Positions 1 through 7,919 of a stretch of DNA of 64,000 bases are shown piece by piece. The first letter of the stretch is position 1; each line of letters starts with the position of its first letter. The stretch is from positions 248,001 to 312,000 of the forward strand of contig CAVQWR010000003.1 in NCBI GenBank assembly GCA_963717695.1, in the 5' to 3' direction. The notes beneath the pieces are model-generated. The model was not told where the DNA came from and did not search any database. It saw only the letters and a program-made list of their open reading frames with translations. Position numbers and translations under genes: made by a program. This stretch comes from CAIWHR01 sp963717695. GTDB lineage: Bacteria > Pseudomonadota > Gammaproteobacteria > Burkholderiales > Casimicrobiaceae.

Positions 1-685
1 CGCGTCGATGGCACGCCAGATCGACGCGCCCGACGTCCCGCATTGCGCCGCAGTTGGCGCGGCGCTCGGCCGGCTGCACGTCGCGGGGGCCACGTACCGT
101 CCGCGACTCACCAACCGGCGCGGCCCGGGATGGTGGCGGCAGGCCGCGCGCGCGGTGCGGCCATTCCTCGATCCGGAGCAGAACGAGCTCCTCGCCGCCG
201 AGCTCAGGTTCCAGGCGGGCTTCGGCAAAGGCAAGCTGCCGCGGGGCGCGATACACGCGGATCTCTTCTGCGACAACGTGCTGTTCGTCGGCGACCGCGT
301 GTCGGGCATCATCGACTTCGGCTTCGCGGCGACCGATTTTCTCGCCTACGATCTCGCGATCACCGTCAACGACTGGTGCATTGCCGACGGCGGCGATGCG
401 AGCGGAGAGCTCGTGCCGGAGCTCGTCGCCGCACTGATCGGCGGCTATCAGGGCGTGCGCGCGCTCAATGCCGACGAGCGCGCACAGTGGGGCGCGCTGC
501 TCCGGGCGGCGGCGCTGCGCTTCTGGCTGTCGCGCCTCTACGATCTCAATCTGCCACGCCCGGGCGAGCTGATCCACGCCCACGATCCGGCGCACTTCGA
601 GCGCATCCTGCGCGACCGGATCGCGCACCCGGCGCGCCTGCCCGAGTCGGCCGCTGCGATTCCTTCGGCCGGAGCCGCGCCGTGA
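1..685 (+). CDS. thrB: Homoserine kinase, C-terminal part (5' end outside window)
   Basis: Phosphorylates L-homoserine with ATP in threonine biosynthesis; cytoplasmic. The reading frame is open from the left edge, so the N-terminal lobe lies upstream. What is visible is the APH/choline-kinase fold: the catalytic loop HADLFCDNVLF and the metal-binding IIDFGFA motif, followed by the usual helical C-terminus. This is the kinase-fold ThrB of proteobacteria, not the GHMP type. The stop codon TGA overlaps the GTG start of the next gene (GTGA), so the two are probably translationally coupled. Codon use and GC match the surroundings. An unrelated aminoglycoside phosphotransferase is possible, but the motifs and the following BPSS1780-uvrD order fit thrB of betaproteobacteria. 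Confidence 0.9.
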   Translation, partial: ASMARQIDAPDVPHCAAVGAALGRLHVAGATYRPRLTNRRGPGWWRQAARAVRPFLDPEQNELLAAELRFQAGFGKGKLPRGAIHADLFCDNVLFVGDRVSGIIDFGFAATDFLAYDLAITVNDWCIADGGDASGELVPELVAALIGGYQGVRALNADERAQWGALLRAAALRFWLSRLYDLNLPRPGELIHAHDPAHFERILRDRIAHPARLPESAAAIPSAGAAP

Positions 686-1521
686 GCGCCGGACCAGACG
701 ACATCGCGTTCGTCCGTCAACCCGGCTCGCGCGGCATCCTCTGGCTGCGCCAGGCTTTCGCGATGCTGAAGGCGGCGCGTGCGCAGTGGCTGTCGCTCGT
801 GCTCGCGTTCTATTTCATCCAGCTCATCGTCGGACTCATTCCCTACGCCGGGCCGATCGCGATGATGGTGCTGCGGCCGGTCTTCACCGTGGGCTTCCTC
901 GCCGCGGCGTGGACGCAGGAACGCGGCGGCACGCCGTCGCTCGCGCATCTCGTGCGCGGCTTCCGCGCGAACCTCGGCGCGCTGATCCCGATCGGCGTGT
1001 TCCTGCTCCTTGGAACGCTCGTCGCCGTGCTCGCGAGCATTCCGTTCGACGGCGGCGCGCTGGTCGACGCGATCAAGTCCACCGAATCCACCGAGGAGGC
1101 GCTGCCCAACCCGAAAGTCCAGCTGGGCATGCTCGCGTCGATCGCGTTCGCGCTGCCGGTCGTGGCCGCTGCCTGGTTCGCGCCCGCGCTCGTCGTGTTC
1201 AACAACTGCGGCACCCTGCGTGCACTCGCGACGAGCCTCAGGGCCGTGTTCGCGAACTGGAAGCCGCTTGCCGTGTACGGACTCATCGTCGCGCTCTATG
1301 GCGCGGTGTTCCCGGCCATGGGGATCGCTCTCATCGCCTCGCTGCTGCCGGAGGCCGCGGCGCGCATCGCGGTCGTCCTGACGATCGTGCCCTACGTCTT
1401 CGTCTTCATCACGGTGCAGACGATTTCCGACTACGTGAGCTACCGCGACATCTTCCATCCCGACGCGAGTGCGCCGATCGCCGCCGCGCCCGATCCCGGC
1501 GCCGGAGCCGGCGCGCCGTAA
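682..1521 (+). CDS. BPSS1780-family multi-pass membrane protein
   Basis: Predicted integral inner-membrane protein of 279 residues with no known activity. Hydrophobic segments are visible near residues 35-55, 60-80, 105-125, 155-180, 200-230 and 235-255, separated by short charged loops. The start is the GTG that overlaps the thrB stop; no ATG near the N-terminus fits better. The conserved opening (residues 8-25, with GILWLRQAF) is typical of the family named after Burkholderia BPSS1780. The C-terminus ends in an Ala/Pro/Gly-rich tail. It converges on uvrD with only 6 nt between the stop codons. Function is unknown, and the neighbourhood (thrB upstream) is conserved in relatives rather than informative. 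Confidence 0.8.
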   Translation: MSAGPDDIAFVRQPGSRGILWLRQAFAMLKAARAQWLSLVLAFYFIQLIVGLIPYAGPIAMMVLRPVFTVGFLAAAWTQERGGTPSLAHLVRGFRANLGALIPIGVFLLLGTLVAVLASIPFDGGALVDAIKSTESTEEALPNPKVQLGMLASIAFALPVVAAAWFAPALVVFNNCGTLRALATSLRAVFANWKPLAVYGLIVALYGAVFPAMGIALIASLLPEAAARIAVVLTIVPYVFVFITVQTISDYVSYRDIFHPDASAPIAAAPDPGAGAGAP

Positions 1522-1527
1522 CGCGCG

Positions 1528-3792
1528 CTACGCGGCCTCGAGGCGCGCGTAGTCGAGCGCCAGCCATTTGACGCCGGCGTCGCGGAAATTGACCTGCACG
1601 CGTGCGTCGGCGCCGCGGCCTTCGGCGTCGATGATGATGCCGAGACCGAACTTCGCGTGGCGCACGCTCTGCCCGATGCGCCAGGCCGGCGCGCCGCTTT
1701 CCGCGGGCGCCGCGGTTGCGCGGCACGTCGCGGGCCGTGGGCGTGGCGCCCAGTGCGCCCCATTCCGACGTGTCGAAATCGATGGCGCGCGACGCGTAGC
1801 GCCGCTGCGGCGACAGCCACTGGACGAGCTCGCGCGGGATCTCGTCGACGAAACGCGAAGGAATGTTGTAGCGGACCTGACCGTGCAGCATCCGGCTCTG
1901 CGCGTGCGTGAGATAGAGGCGGCGCCGGGCGCGCGTGATCGCGACGTACATGAGGCGCCGCTCCTCCTCGACGCCGTCGAATTCGGAAAGGCTGTTCTCG
2001 TGCGGGAAGAGGCCCTCCTCCAGGCCGGTGACGAACACCGTGTGGAACTCGAGGCCCTTGGCCGCGTGCACCGTCATGAGCTGCAGCGCCGGACGGCCCT
2101 CCGCCGCCTGCGTCTCGCCGGCTTCGAGCGCCGCGTGCGCGAGAAATGCCGTCAGCGGATCGACCGCGCCCTCGGTCGCCGGGTCGGAGGCATCGCTCTC
2201 CGACGTGACCATGGGAGCGTCGACGGCGAAATCGGCTTCGCGCACGAAGCTCTCCGCCGCGTTGACGAGCTCGTCGAGATTGTCGAGACGATCCTGACCG
2301 TCCTTCTCGTTCTTGTAATGTGCCGCAAGGCCGGACGCGGCGTTGACGTGCTCGACCGCCTCGGGCAGCGGGAGGTTCGCGGTGGCCATGCGCATCGCAT
2401 CGATCGTCTTCACGAAGGCGGCGAGGCTCGTGCCGGACTTGCCGCTCAGCGCCGCCGGAGCACGCGGCGCGCCACAGGCTCGATCCGCTGCGCGTTGGCG
2501 TGGTCCTGCAGCGTCTCCAGCGTGCGCGCGCCGATGCCGCGGGGCGGGAAATTGACCACGCGCAGGAACGCGCCGTCGTCGTCGGGGGTGGCGAGAAGGC
2601 GCAGGTAGGCGAGCGCGTGCTTCACCTCGGCACGCTCGAAGAAGCGCATTCCGCCGTAAACGCGATACGGCACCGCGGCGTTGAAGAGCGCGTGCTCCAG
2701 GACGCGCGACTGCGCGTTCGAGCGATAGAGCACGGCCACCTCGGACAGCACCACGCCGTCGCCGGCCAAGCCCTTCACGATGTCGACGATGAACGCCGCC
2801 TCGTCGAGATCGGACGGCGCCGCGAATCCGCGCACCGGCTCGCCGCGCGCGTCGCTCGTCCACAGATTCTTGCCGAGCCGCGACTGGTTCTGCCTGATGA
2901 GCGCGTTCGCCGTGTCGAGGATGTACCCGTGCGACCGGTAGTTCTGCTCGAGCTTGATGAGGCGCACCGGCAGGTCGCCCGACGCGAAGTCGCGCTCGAA
3001 GTGCTGCATGTTGGCGACGTTCGCGCCGCGGAACGCGTAGATCGACTGGTCGTCGTCGCCGACCGCGAACACCGCCGTGTGCGGGCCGGCGAGCAGGCGC
3101 AGCCACTTGTACTGCAGCACGTTCGTGTCCTGGAACTCGTCCACGAGGAGATGCGAGAAGCGCCGCCGGTAGTGCTCGCGGATGCCCTCGTTGCCGGCGA
3201 GGAGCTCGTAGCTTCGCAGCAGCAGCTCGGCGAAATCGACCACGCCTTCGCGCCGGCACATCGCCTCGTAGAGCGCGTAGTGCTCGACCAGCCGGCGCGC
3301 GAACTCGTCGCCGGCCTCGACCTGATTCGGGCGCTGGCCGGATTCCTTGGCGTCGGCGATGAATCCCTGCAGCTGGCGCGGCGGAAAGCGCTCATCGTCG
3401 ATGCCGTGCGCCTTGTACATCCGCTTGATGAGGCCGAGCTGGTCCTGCGTGTCGATGATCTGGAAAAGCTGCGGCAGGTCGGCGTCGCGGAAGTGCGCGC
3501 GCAGCATCCGGTTGCAGAGACCGTGAAACGTGCCGATCCACATCCCGCGCGTGTGCAGCGGCGTCATCGCGGAGAGCCGCGTCAGCATCTCCTTCGCCGC
3601 CTTGTTGGTGAACGTCACCGCGAGGATCGACAGGGGCGACGCCTGCCCGGTGCCGAGCAGCCACGCGATGCGCGTCGTCAGCACGCGCGTCTTGCCGCTC
3701 CCGGCACCGGCGAGGATCAGCGCGGACTGGTGCGGCAGCGTGACGGCCGCGAGCTGTTCGGGATTGAGGTCGGCGAGAAGAGGGGAAGCCAT
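1528..3792 (-). CDS. uvrD: UvrD/Rep-family DNA helicase (two frameshifts)
   Basis: ATP-dependent 3'-5' superfamily 1A helicase acting in nucleotide excision and mismatch repair. Seen: Walker A AGAGSGKT near residue 30, TFTNKAAKEM (motif Ia), VDEFQDTN (motif II), VGDDDQSIYAFRG (motif III), QNYRS (motif IV), TVHAAKGLEF (motif V) and VAITRARR (motif VI). The C-terminal Tudor-like end reads AWRIGQSVRHAKFG. The ATG at 3792 gives MASPLLADLN, the usual family opening. The frame breaks near 2455 (one base missing) and near 1715 (one base extra); corrected, the protein is about 754 residues, normal for UvrD. All helicase motifs are intact on either side, so the breaks look like sequence errors. The gene is divergent from argA. 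Confidence 0.88.
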
Positions 3793-3846
3793 GGATCGCG
3801 GAAGGCGTGCGGCAGGGGCGGCCGACGGGGCGCGTCCGAGCGCACG

Positions 3847-3852
3847 ATTATA
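3847..3852 (-). promoter_or_regulatory. Putative -10 hexamer for uvrD
   Basis: A perfect TATAAT read on the minus strand, 54 nt upstream of the uvrD start. No good -35 hexamer lies at 16-18 nt spacing, so the call rests on the -10 match in a very GC-rich context. Confidence 0.45.
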
Positions 3853-3886
3853 GTGGCGTTTGCCCGGCCCGGGTCCGTGCCGGCGT

Positions 3887-3892
3887 TATAAT
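3887..3892 (+). promoter_or_regulatory. Putative -10 hexamer for argA
   Basis: A perfect TATAAT on the plus strand, 38 nt before the argA ATG. It forms a divergent pair with the uvrD -10 about 35 bp away. No convincing -35 element is visible. Confidence 0.45.
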
Positions 3893-3930
3893 CGCACCGC
3901 ATTTCCCGCCGAACTCCTGCCGCGCCACCG

Positions 3931-5282
3931 ATGCCCACGATCCCGAGCGACGCGCCCACCGCCCATTCCGCGACCGCGCGCGCGTTCGTGCAGTGGATTC
4001 GCCGGGCGGCACCGTACGTCTATGCATTCCAGGGCAAGACGTTCGTCATCGCGTTCGGCGGCGAGGTCGTCGCCGACGACACGTTTCTCGGCGTCATCCA
4101 CGACCTCAATCTGCTGCACGCGCTCGGCATCCGGCTCGTCGTCGTGCATGGCATGCGTCCCGCAGATCGAGACGATCCTCGACGCAGCAGGAGATCGAGA
4201 GCCGTTATCACAACGGCCTTCGCATCACCGACACCGAAACGATGGACTGCGTGCTGGAGGCGGCGGGACAGGTGCGAAGCCGCATCGAAGCGCTGCTCTC
4301 GCTCGGCATCGCGAACTCGCCGATGGCGGGCGCCTACAACCGCGTGTCGAGCGGCAACTACATCACGGCGAAGCCGATCGGCGTCGTCGACGGAGTCGAC
4401 ATGCAGCTGACCGGCGAGGTGCGCCGCATCGACACGCAGGCGATCCAGCAGCGCCTCGACGATGGCGACATCGTGCTGATCTCGCCGCTCGGCTACTCGC
4501 CGACCGGCGAGATCTACAACATGGCGCTGGAAGAGGTTGCGATGCAGGTCGCGGTCAAGATGGACGCGCACAAGCTCATCTTCCTGATGGAGACCGAAGG
4601 CGTGCGCGCGGGCCGGCGCCAGCTCATTTCCGATCTCTCGACGCGGGACGCCGAGGCGCTGCTCGAGGCACCGGCGAAGCTGGCACCCGACGTCCGCCAT
4701 TACCTGCCCTATGCCGTGCGCGCCTGCAACAACGGCGTCACCCGGGCGCATCTCATCAGCCGCCTGCTCGACGGCGCGCTGCTGCTCGAGCTCTTCACGC
4801 GCGACGGCGTCGGCACGATGATCGCCGCGCTGCCGCTCGCGCACCTGCGCAGCGCCTCGATCGACGACGTCGGCGGCATCCTGCAGATCATCGAGCCGCT
4901 GGAGGAGGACGGCACGCTGGTGCGCCGCTCGCGCGAGCGGCTCGAAATGGAGATCGAGCGCTTCGTCGTCGCCGAGCACGACAACGGCATCGTCGGCTGC
5001 GCGGCGCTGTACGCGTTTCCCGAAGAACGCTCGGGCGAGCTCGCCGCGCTCGCCGTGCAGCCGGATTTCCGCCGCGAGGGTTACGGCGAGGCGCTGATGC
5101 ACGAGATCGAGGCGCGCGCCCGCAAGCTCAAGCTGGAGCGCCTGTTCGTGCTCACCACGCGCACGTCGCAGTGGTTCCTCGAGCGGGGATTCCGCAACGC
5201 CGGCATCGCGGACCTGCCGAAGCAGAAGCAGGCGCTCTACAACTATCAACGCAAGTCGCAGGTCTACTGCAAGAACCTCTAG
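3931..5282 (+). CDS. argA: N-acetylglutamate synthase (two +1 frameshifts)
   Basis: Transfers acetyl from acetyl-CoA to glutamate, the first step of arginine synthesis. The N-terminal amino-acid-kinase-like domain (about residues 25-290, VIAFGGEVV, then NGLRITD, DGDIVLISPLGYSPTGE) is followed by a GNAT domain (about 300-449, ALAVQPDFRREGYGEAL, LFVLTTRTSQWFLERGF). The start MPTIPSDAP at 3931 follows a -10-like TATAAT. Two extra bases break the frame near 4160 (CGTCCCG for CGTCCG) and 4192; removing both gives a continuous HG.RPQIE...IESRYHNG stretch and about 449 residues, the normal ArgA size. The ATG of yggX follows 9 nt after the stop. The classical ArgA, not ArgJ or short ArgO forms, is the best fit. 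Confidence 0.9.
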
Positions 5283-5291
5283 GAGCAGCTC

Positions 5292-5564
5292 ATGGCGCGC
5301 ACGGTTCACTGCGTAAAGCTCGGCAAGGACGCCGAAGGACTCGATTTCCCGCCGTATCCCGGCGAGCTCGGCAAGCGGATCTACGAGAACGTGTCGAAGG
5401 AAGCCTGGCAGGCGTGGCTGCGCCACCAGACGATGCTCGTCAACGAGAACCGGCTGTCGCTCGCCGACGCGCGCGCGCGGAAGTGGCTGGCGGAACAGAT
5501 GGAGCAGCACTTCTTCGGCGGCGGCGCCGAGATGCCGCAGGGCTACGTGCCGCCCAGCCCGTAG
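5292..5564 (+). CDS. yggX: YggX-type oxidative damage / Fe(II) trafficking protein
   Basis: Small cytoplasmic protein of 90 residues that protects Fe-S clusters from oxidants in enterics. The family signature is present: RTVHCVKLGKDAEGLD at the N-terminus with the single conserved Cys at residue 7, the PYPGELGKRIYE segment, and W-rich helices (EAWQAWLRHQTMLVNE). Length is exactly typical. A GGAG ribosome site (AGGAGCAGCTC) precedes the ATG. It follows argA by 9 nt on the same strand and is probably cotranscribed. No anomalies. Confidence 0.93.
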   Translation: MARTVHCVKLGKDAEGLDFPPYPGELGKRIYENVSKEAWQAWLRHQTMLVNENRLSLADARARKWLAEQMEQHFFGGGAEMPQGYVPPSP

Positions 5565-5632
5565 CGCAAGAGCGCCCGAAGTCGACGCGACATGACGTCG
5601 CCGCGCAGACGGTCCACTGGCTGGAGCGCAAC

Positions 5633-6214
5633 GTGAGTACACATCCGATCAGCCGTTACCCGGTCCCGAAGCTCGAGGATCTCCCGGAGGACATTCGCGC
5701 CCGCATCCTCGCCGTGCAGGAGAAGGCCGGCTTCATTCCGAACGTGTTCGTGACGCTCGCGCACCGGCCGGACGAGTTCCGCGCGTTCTTCGCGTACCAC
5801 GACGCTCTGATGGAGAAGGAAAGCGGACTCTCCAAGGCGGAGCGGGAGATGATCGTCGTCGCGACCTCGGGCGCGAACGACTGCCTGTACTGCATCGTCG
5901 CGCACGGCGCGATCCTGCGGATCTACGCGAAGAATCCGCTCGTTGCAGACCAGGTGGCCGCCAATTACCGCAAGGCGGACATCACCCCGCGGCAGAAGGC
6001 GATGCTCGCATTTGCGCTGAAGGTCGCCCTGAACAGCGCGGAGATCGTCGACGAGGATTTCGCGGCGCTGAAGCGGCACGGATTCTCCGACGAGGACATC
6101 TGGGATGTCGGCGCGATCGCCGCGTTCTTTGCGCTGTCGAACCGGATGGCGAACCTCATCGGCATGCGGCCCAACGACGAGTTCCATCTGCTGGGACGCG
6201 TGCCGCGCCGGTAA
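5633..6214 (+). CDS. AhpD-like peroxidase-related enzyme
   Basis: Predicted 193-residue member of the carboxymuconolactone decarboxylase/AhpD superfamily (uncharacterized peroxidase-related subgroup). Visible: the redox motif CLYC with a following His (C84, C87, H91), preceded by ERELI-like EREMIVVATSG, and the LAFALKVALN helix further on. The start is the GTG at 5633 giving VSTHPISRYP; GGAG lies 6 nt upstream and there is no suitable ATG nearby. The N-terminal PKLEDLPEDIRARI segment is typical for this subgroup. It lies 68 nt after yggX on the same strand, so an oxidative-stress role would fit, but substrate and partner are unknown. Confidence 0.82.
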   Translation: MSTHPISRYPVPKLEDLPEDIRARILAVQEKAGFIPNVFVTLAHRPDEFRAFFAYHDALMEKESGLSKAEREMIVVATSGANDCLYCIVAHGAILRIYAKNPLVADQVAANYRKADITPRQKAMLAFALKVALNSAEIVDEDFAALKRHGFSDEDIWDVGAIAAFFALSNRMANLIGMRPNDEFHLLGRVPRR

Positions 6215-6228
6215 GCGGCGCAAATGAG

Positions 6229-6250
6229 ACGGGCGGCCGCGGCCGCCCGT
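6229..6250. terminator. GC-rich palindromic terminator-like hairpin
   Basis: Perfect palindrome with ten-base arms ACGGGCGGCC / GGCCGCCCGT around a GC centre. It sits between two converging genes. No T-run follows on either strand, so termination is inferred from position and stability. Confidence 0.55.
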
Positions 6251-6266
6251 CAAATGCCGAGGCCGA

Positions 6267-7664
6267 CTACGATTTTCGTCGGCGGCCGAAGCCGACGAGC
6301 ATGCCCCACGCGGCCGTCAGCACGCTGAGTAGCGCGAGGCTCCACTGCGACAGCGTCGGCACCGGCTGAAGACCGACGACCGGACCCGCCCCGGCGCCCT
6401 CGACCGCACCCATGTCGGTGCCGGCGCCCGCGGTCCGCGGGAATCCGGCGCCGCGCTGGTCGAACGCGAGGGCCGCCGGATTGGAGCCAGTGTCGATGGC
6501 CGGGCTCCCCGCCTGCAGAAGCATCGTCTGCGTCGGGCCCCCATTGTTCGCGAGCGCGCCGAGCAGCGGATTCTGTCCCGTGATGTTCGCAGCGCCGGTG
6601 ATCGCGGTACCCACCGCCGGCGTGCGGATCAGCGAATTGTCGGCAGCGATGCGTGGCGCGAATCCCGCGCCGGCGACGTCGGGCCCGGAATTGTTGGCGA
6701 CGATCGTGCTCTGCAGGACGACGTCGTTGAGCGTATCGAAGTAGAGGAAAATCCCGCTGCCGGTGTTGCCCGCGATGGTCGAATTCTGGATCGTCATCGT
6801 CGATCCGCCGTCGTTGTAGAAGAAGATGCCGCCGCCGTTGCCGCTGCTCGCCGTGTTTCCGGTGATCGTCGAGTTGCGGATGGTGGAGGCCGTGTCCGCG
6901 TAGAGATAGATGCCGCCACCGTCCACTGCCGCGTTGCCGGAAATGGTGGAACTGTCGATCAGCAGCACGACGTCATCAATGTGCATCGCGCCGCCGTCCG
7001 TCGCCGACGTGTTCCCGGATATCGTGCTGCGCGCAATGGTGAGATTGGCCCCCGACTCCGCGGAGATCGCGCCGCCGCCGTACAGCGTCCCCGTGGTCGA
7101 ATTGGACGTGAGCGTCGAGTCGCTGATGCTGACCGAGCAGGTGTTGCAGGCCATCCAGAGCGCGCCACCGGACCCGGTCGCCACGTTCTGCGTGAAAGCC
7201 ATGTTCTGCAGGTTGAGCGTACCGTCGCCCGTGGCATAGGTGATCGCGCCGCCCTGGGTCGCCGTGCTGCCGTTGCGCAGCGTGAGCCCGGAGATCGTGA
7301 TCGTGGGCGCCGTCGTCCCGTCCACGTTGAAAATCCGCGAGGCGTTGTTGCCGCTGACCGCGAGCGTGGCGGCGCCGGGCCCGCTGATGGTGAGGTTCTT
7401 GTTGAGGACGATCTCGCCCGACGTCAGCGTGATCACTCCCGTCACCGAGCCGAAGACGATGGTGTCGCCGGGGGCCGCGGTCGACACCGCATCGCGCAGG
7501 CTGCCCGCCCCGGCGTCGCTGGAATTGGTAACCGTCAGCGTGGCGGCATTGGCGACCTGCCACGTGCCGAGTCCGAATGCGAGGCCGATGGCAGCGGCGA
7601 TCGGCTTCATCTCGCCGGCGAACGACTGCATGCGCGACTGCGAATGTCGAATGGTCTGGTTCAT
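6267..7664 (-). CDS. Secreted right-handed beta-helix protein with IPTL-type C-terminal sorting tail
   Basis: Predicted surface or exported protein of 465 residues with unknown binding target. After a signal-like segment (about residues 18-40, ending VANAA) come Asn/Gly/Ser/Thr-rich beta-helix repeats with recurring xTISGN and NSTITGNTA rungs from about 100 to 330, the polymorphic outer-membrane/choice-of-anchor style. The C-terminus has VPTLSQW, a hydrophobic helix and a basic GRRRKS end: an IPTL-CTERM tail thought to direct exosortase-like processing. The start is the ATG at 7664, preceded by AGGGAGCGTC. It is divergent from the hydroxylase-sulfotransferase gene. No exosortase gene is in the window. 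Gene edges are secure, the function is not. Confidence 0.8.
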   Translation of the reverse strand: MNQTIRHSQSRMQSFAGEMKPIAAAIGLAFGLGTWQVANAATLTVTNSSDAGAGSLRDAVSTAAPGDTIVFGSVTGVITLTSGEIVLNKNLTISGPGAATLAVSGNNASRIFNVDGTTAPTITISGLTLRNGSTATQGGAITYATGDGTLNLQNMAFTQNVATGSGGALWMACNTCSVSISDSTLTSNSTTGTLYGGGAISAESGANLTIARSTISGNTSATDGGAMHIDDVVLLIDSSTISGNAAVDGGGIYLYADTASTIRNSTITGNTASSGNGGGIFFYNDGGSTMTIQNSTIAGNTGSGIFLYFDTLNDVVLQSTIVANNSGPDVAGAGFAPRIAADNSLIRTPAVGTAITGAANITGQNPLLGALANNGGPTQTMLLQAGSPAIDTGSNPAALAFDQRGAGFPRTAGAGTDMGAVEGAGAGPVVGLQPVPTLSQWSLALLSVLTAAWGMLVGFGRRRKS

Positions 7665-7791
7665 TGACGCTCCCTGAATCTCGTTTTTTTGGGCCAGCCT
7701 TCGGCTGCAGCGATTTCGGCGCGGCGCCCAGGCCGCCGCCAACCGCTTGCGGAAATTACGCGAAGAATCCGGGCATTGCAAGAATTGCTCC

Positions 7792-7809
7792 GTGGCGCGG
7801 CCGCGCCAC
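7792..7809. repeat. Perfect 18-bp palindrome in divergent intergenic region
   Basis: GTGGCGCGG followed directly by CCGCGCCAC, about 110 bp before the plus-strand hydroxylase gene and 128 bp before the minus-strand IPTL gene. It could be an operator shared by both genes or a chance GC-rich hairpin; nothing else is recognisable in the 255-bp gap. Confidence 0.4.
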
Positions 7810-7919
7810 CTCCGCACGTTGTCGCTGCGCAGACACGGGCCACGCGCTGCCCTTGCCGCTAGAATGGAGGCACTCCCGCTGGCTTTGCCGGCGACGTTTC
7901 ATGTCATTGTCATAATCCG

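Noticed and set aside
2500..3891. Long plus-strand frame opposite uvrD
   Set aside because: Antisense to a clear helicase with all motifs; typical of high-GC DNA where stop codons are rare.
3860..6214. Long open frame spanning argA and the peroxidase-related gene
   Set aside because: It matches no family until 5633; the first part is an alternate frame of argA and only the last 194 codons are a real gene.
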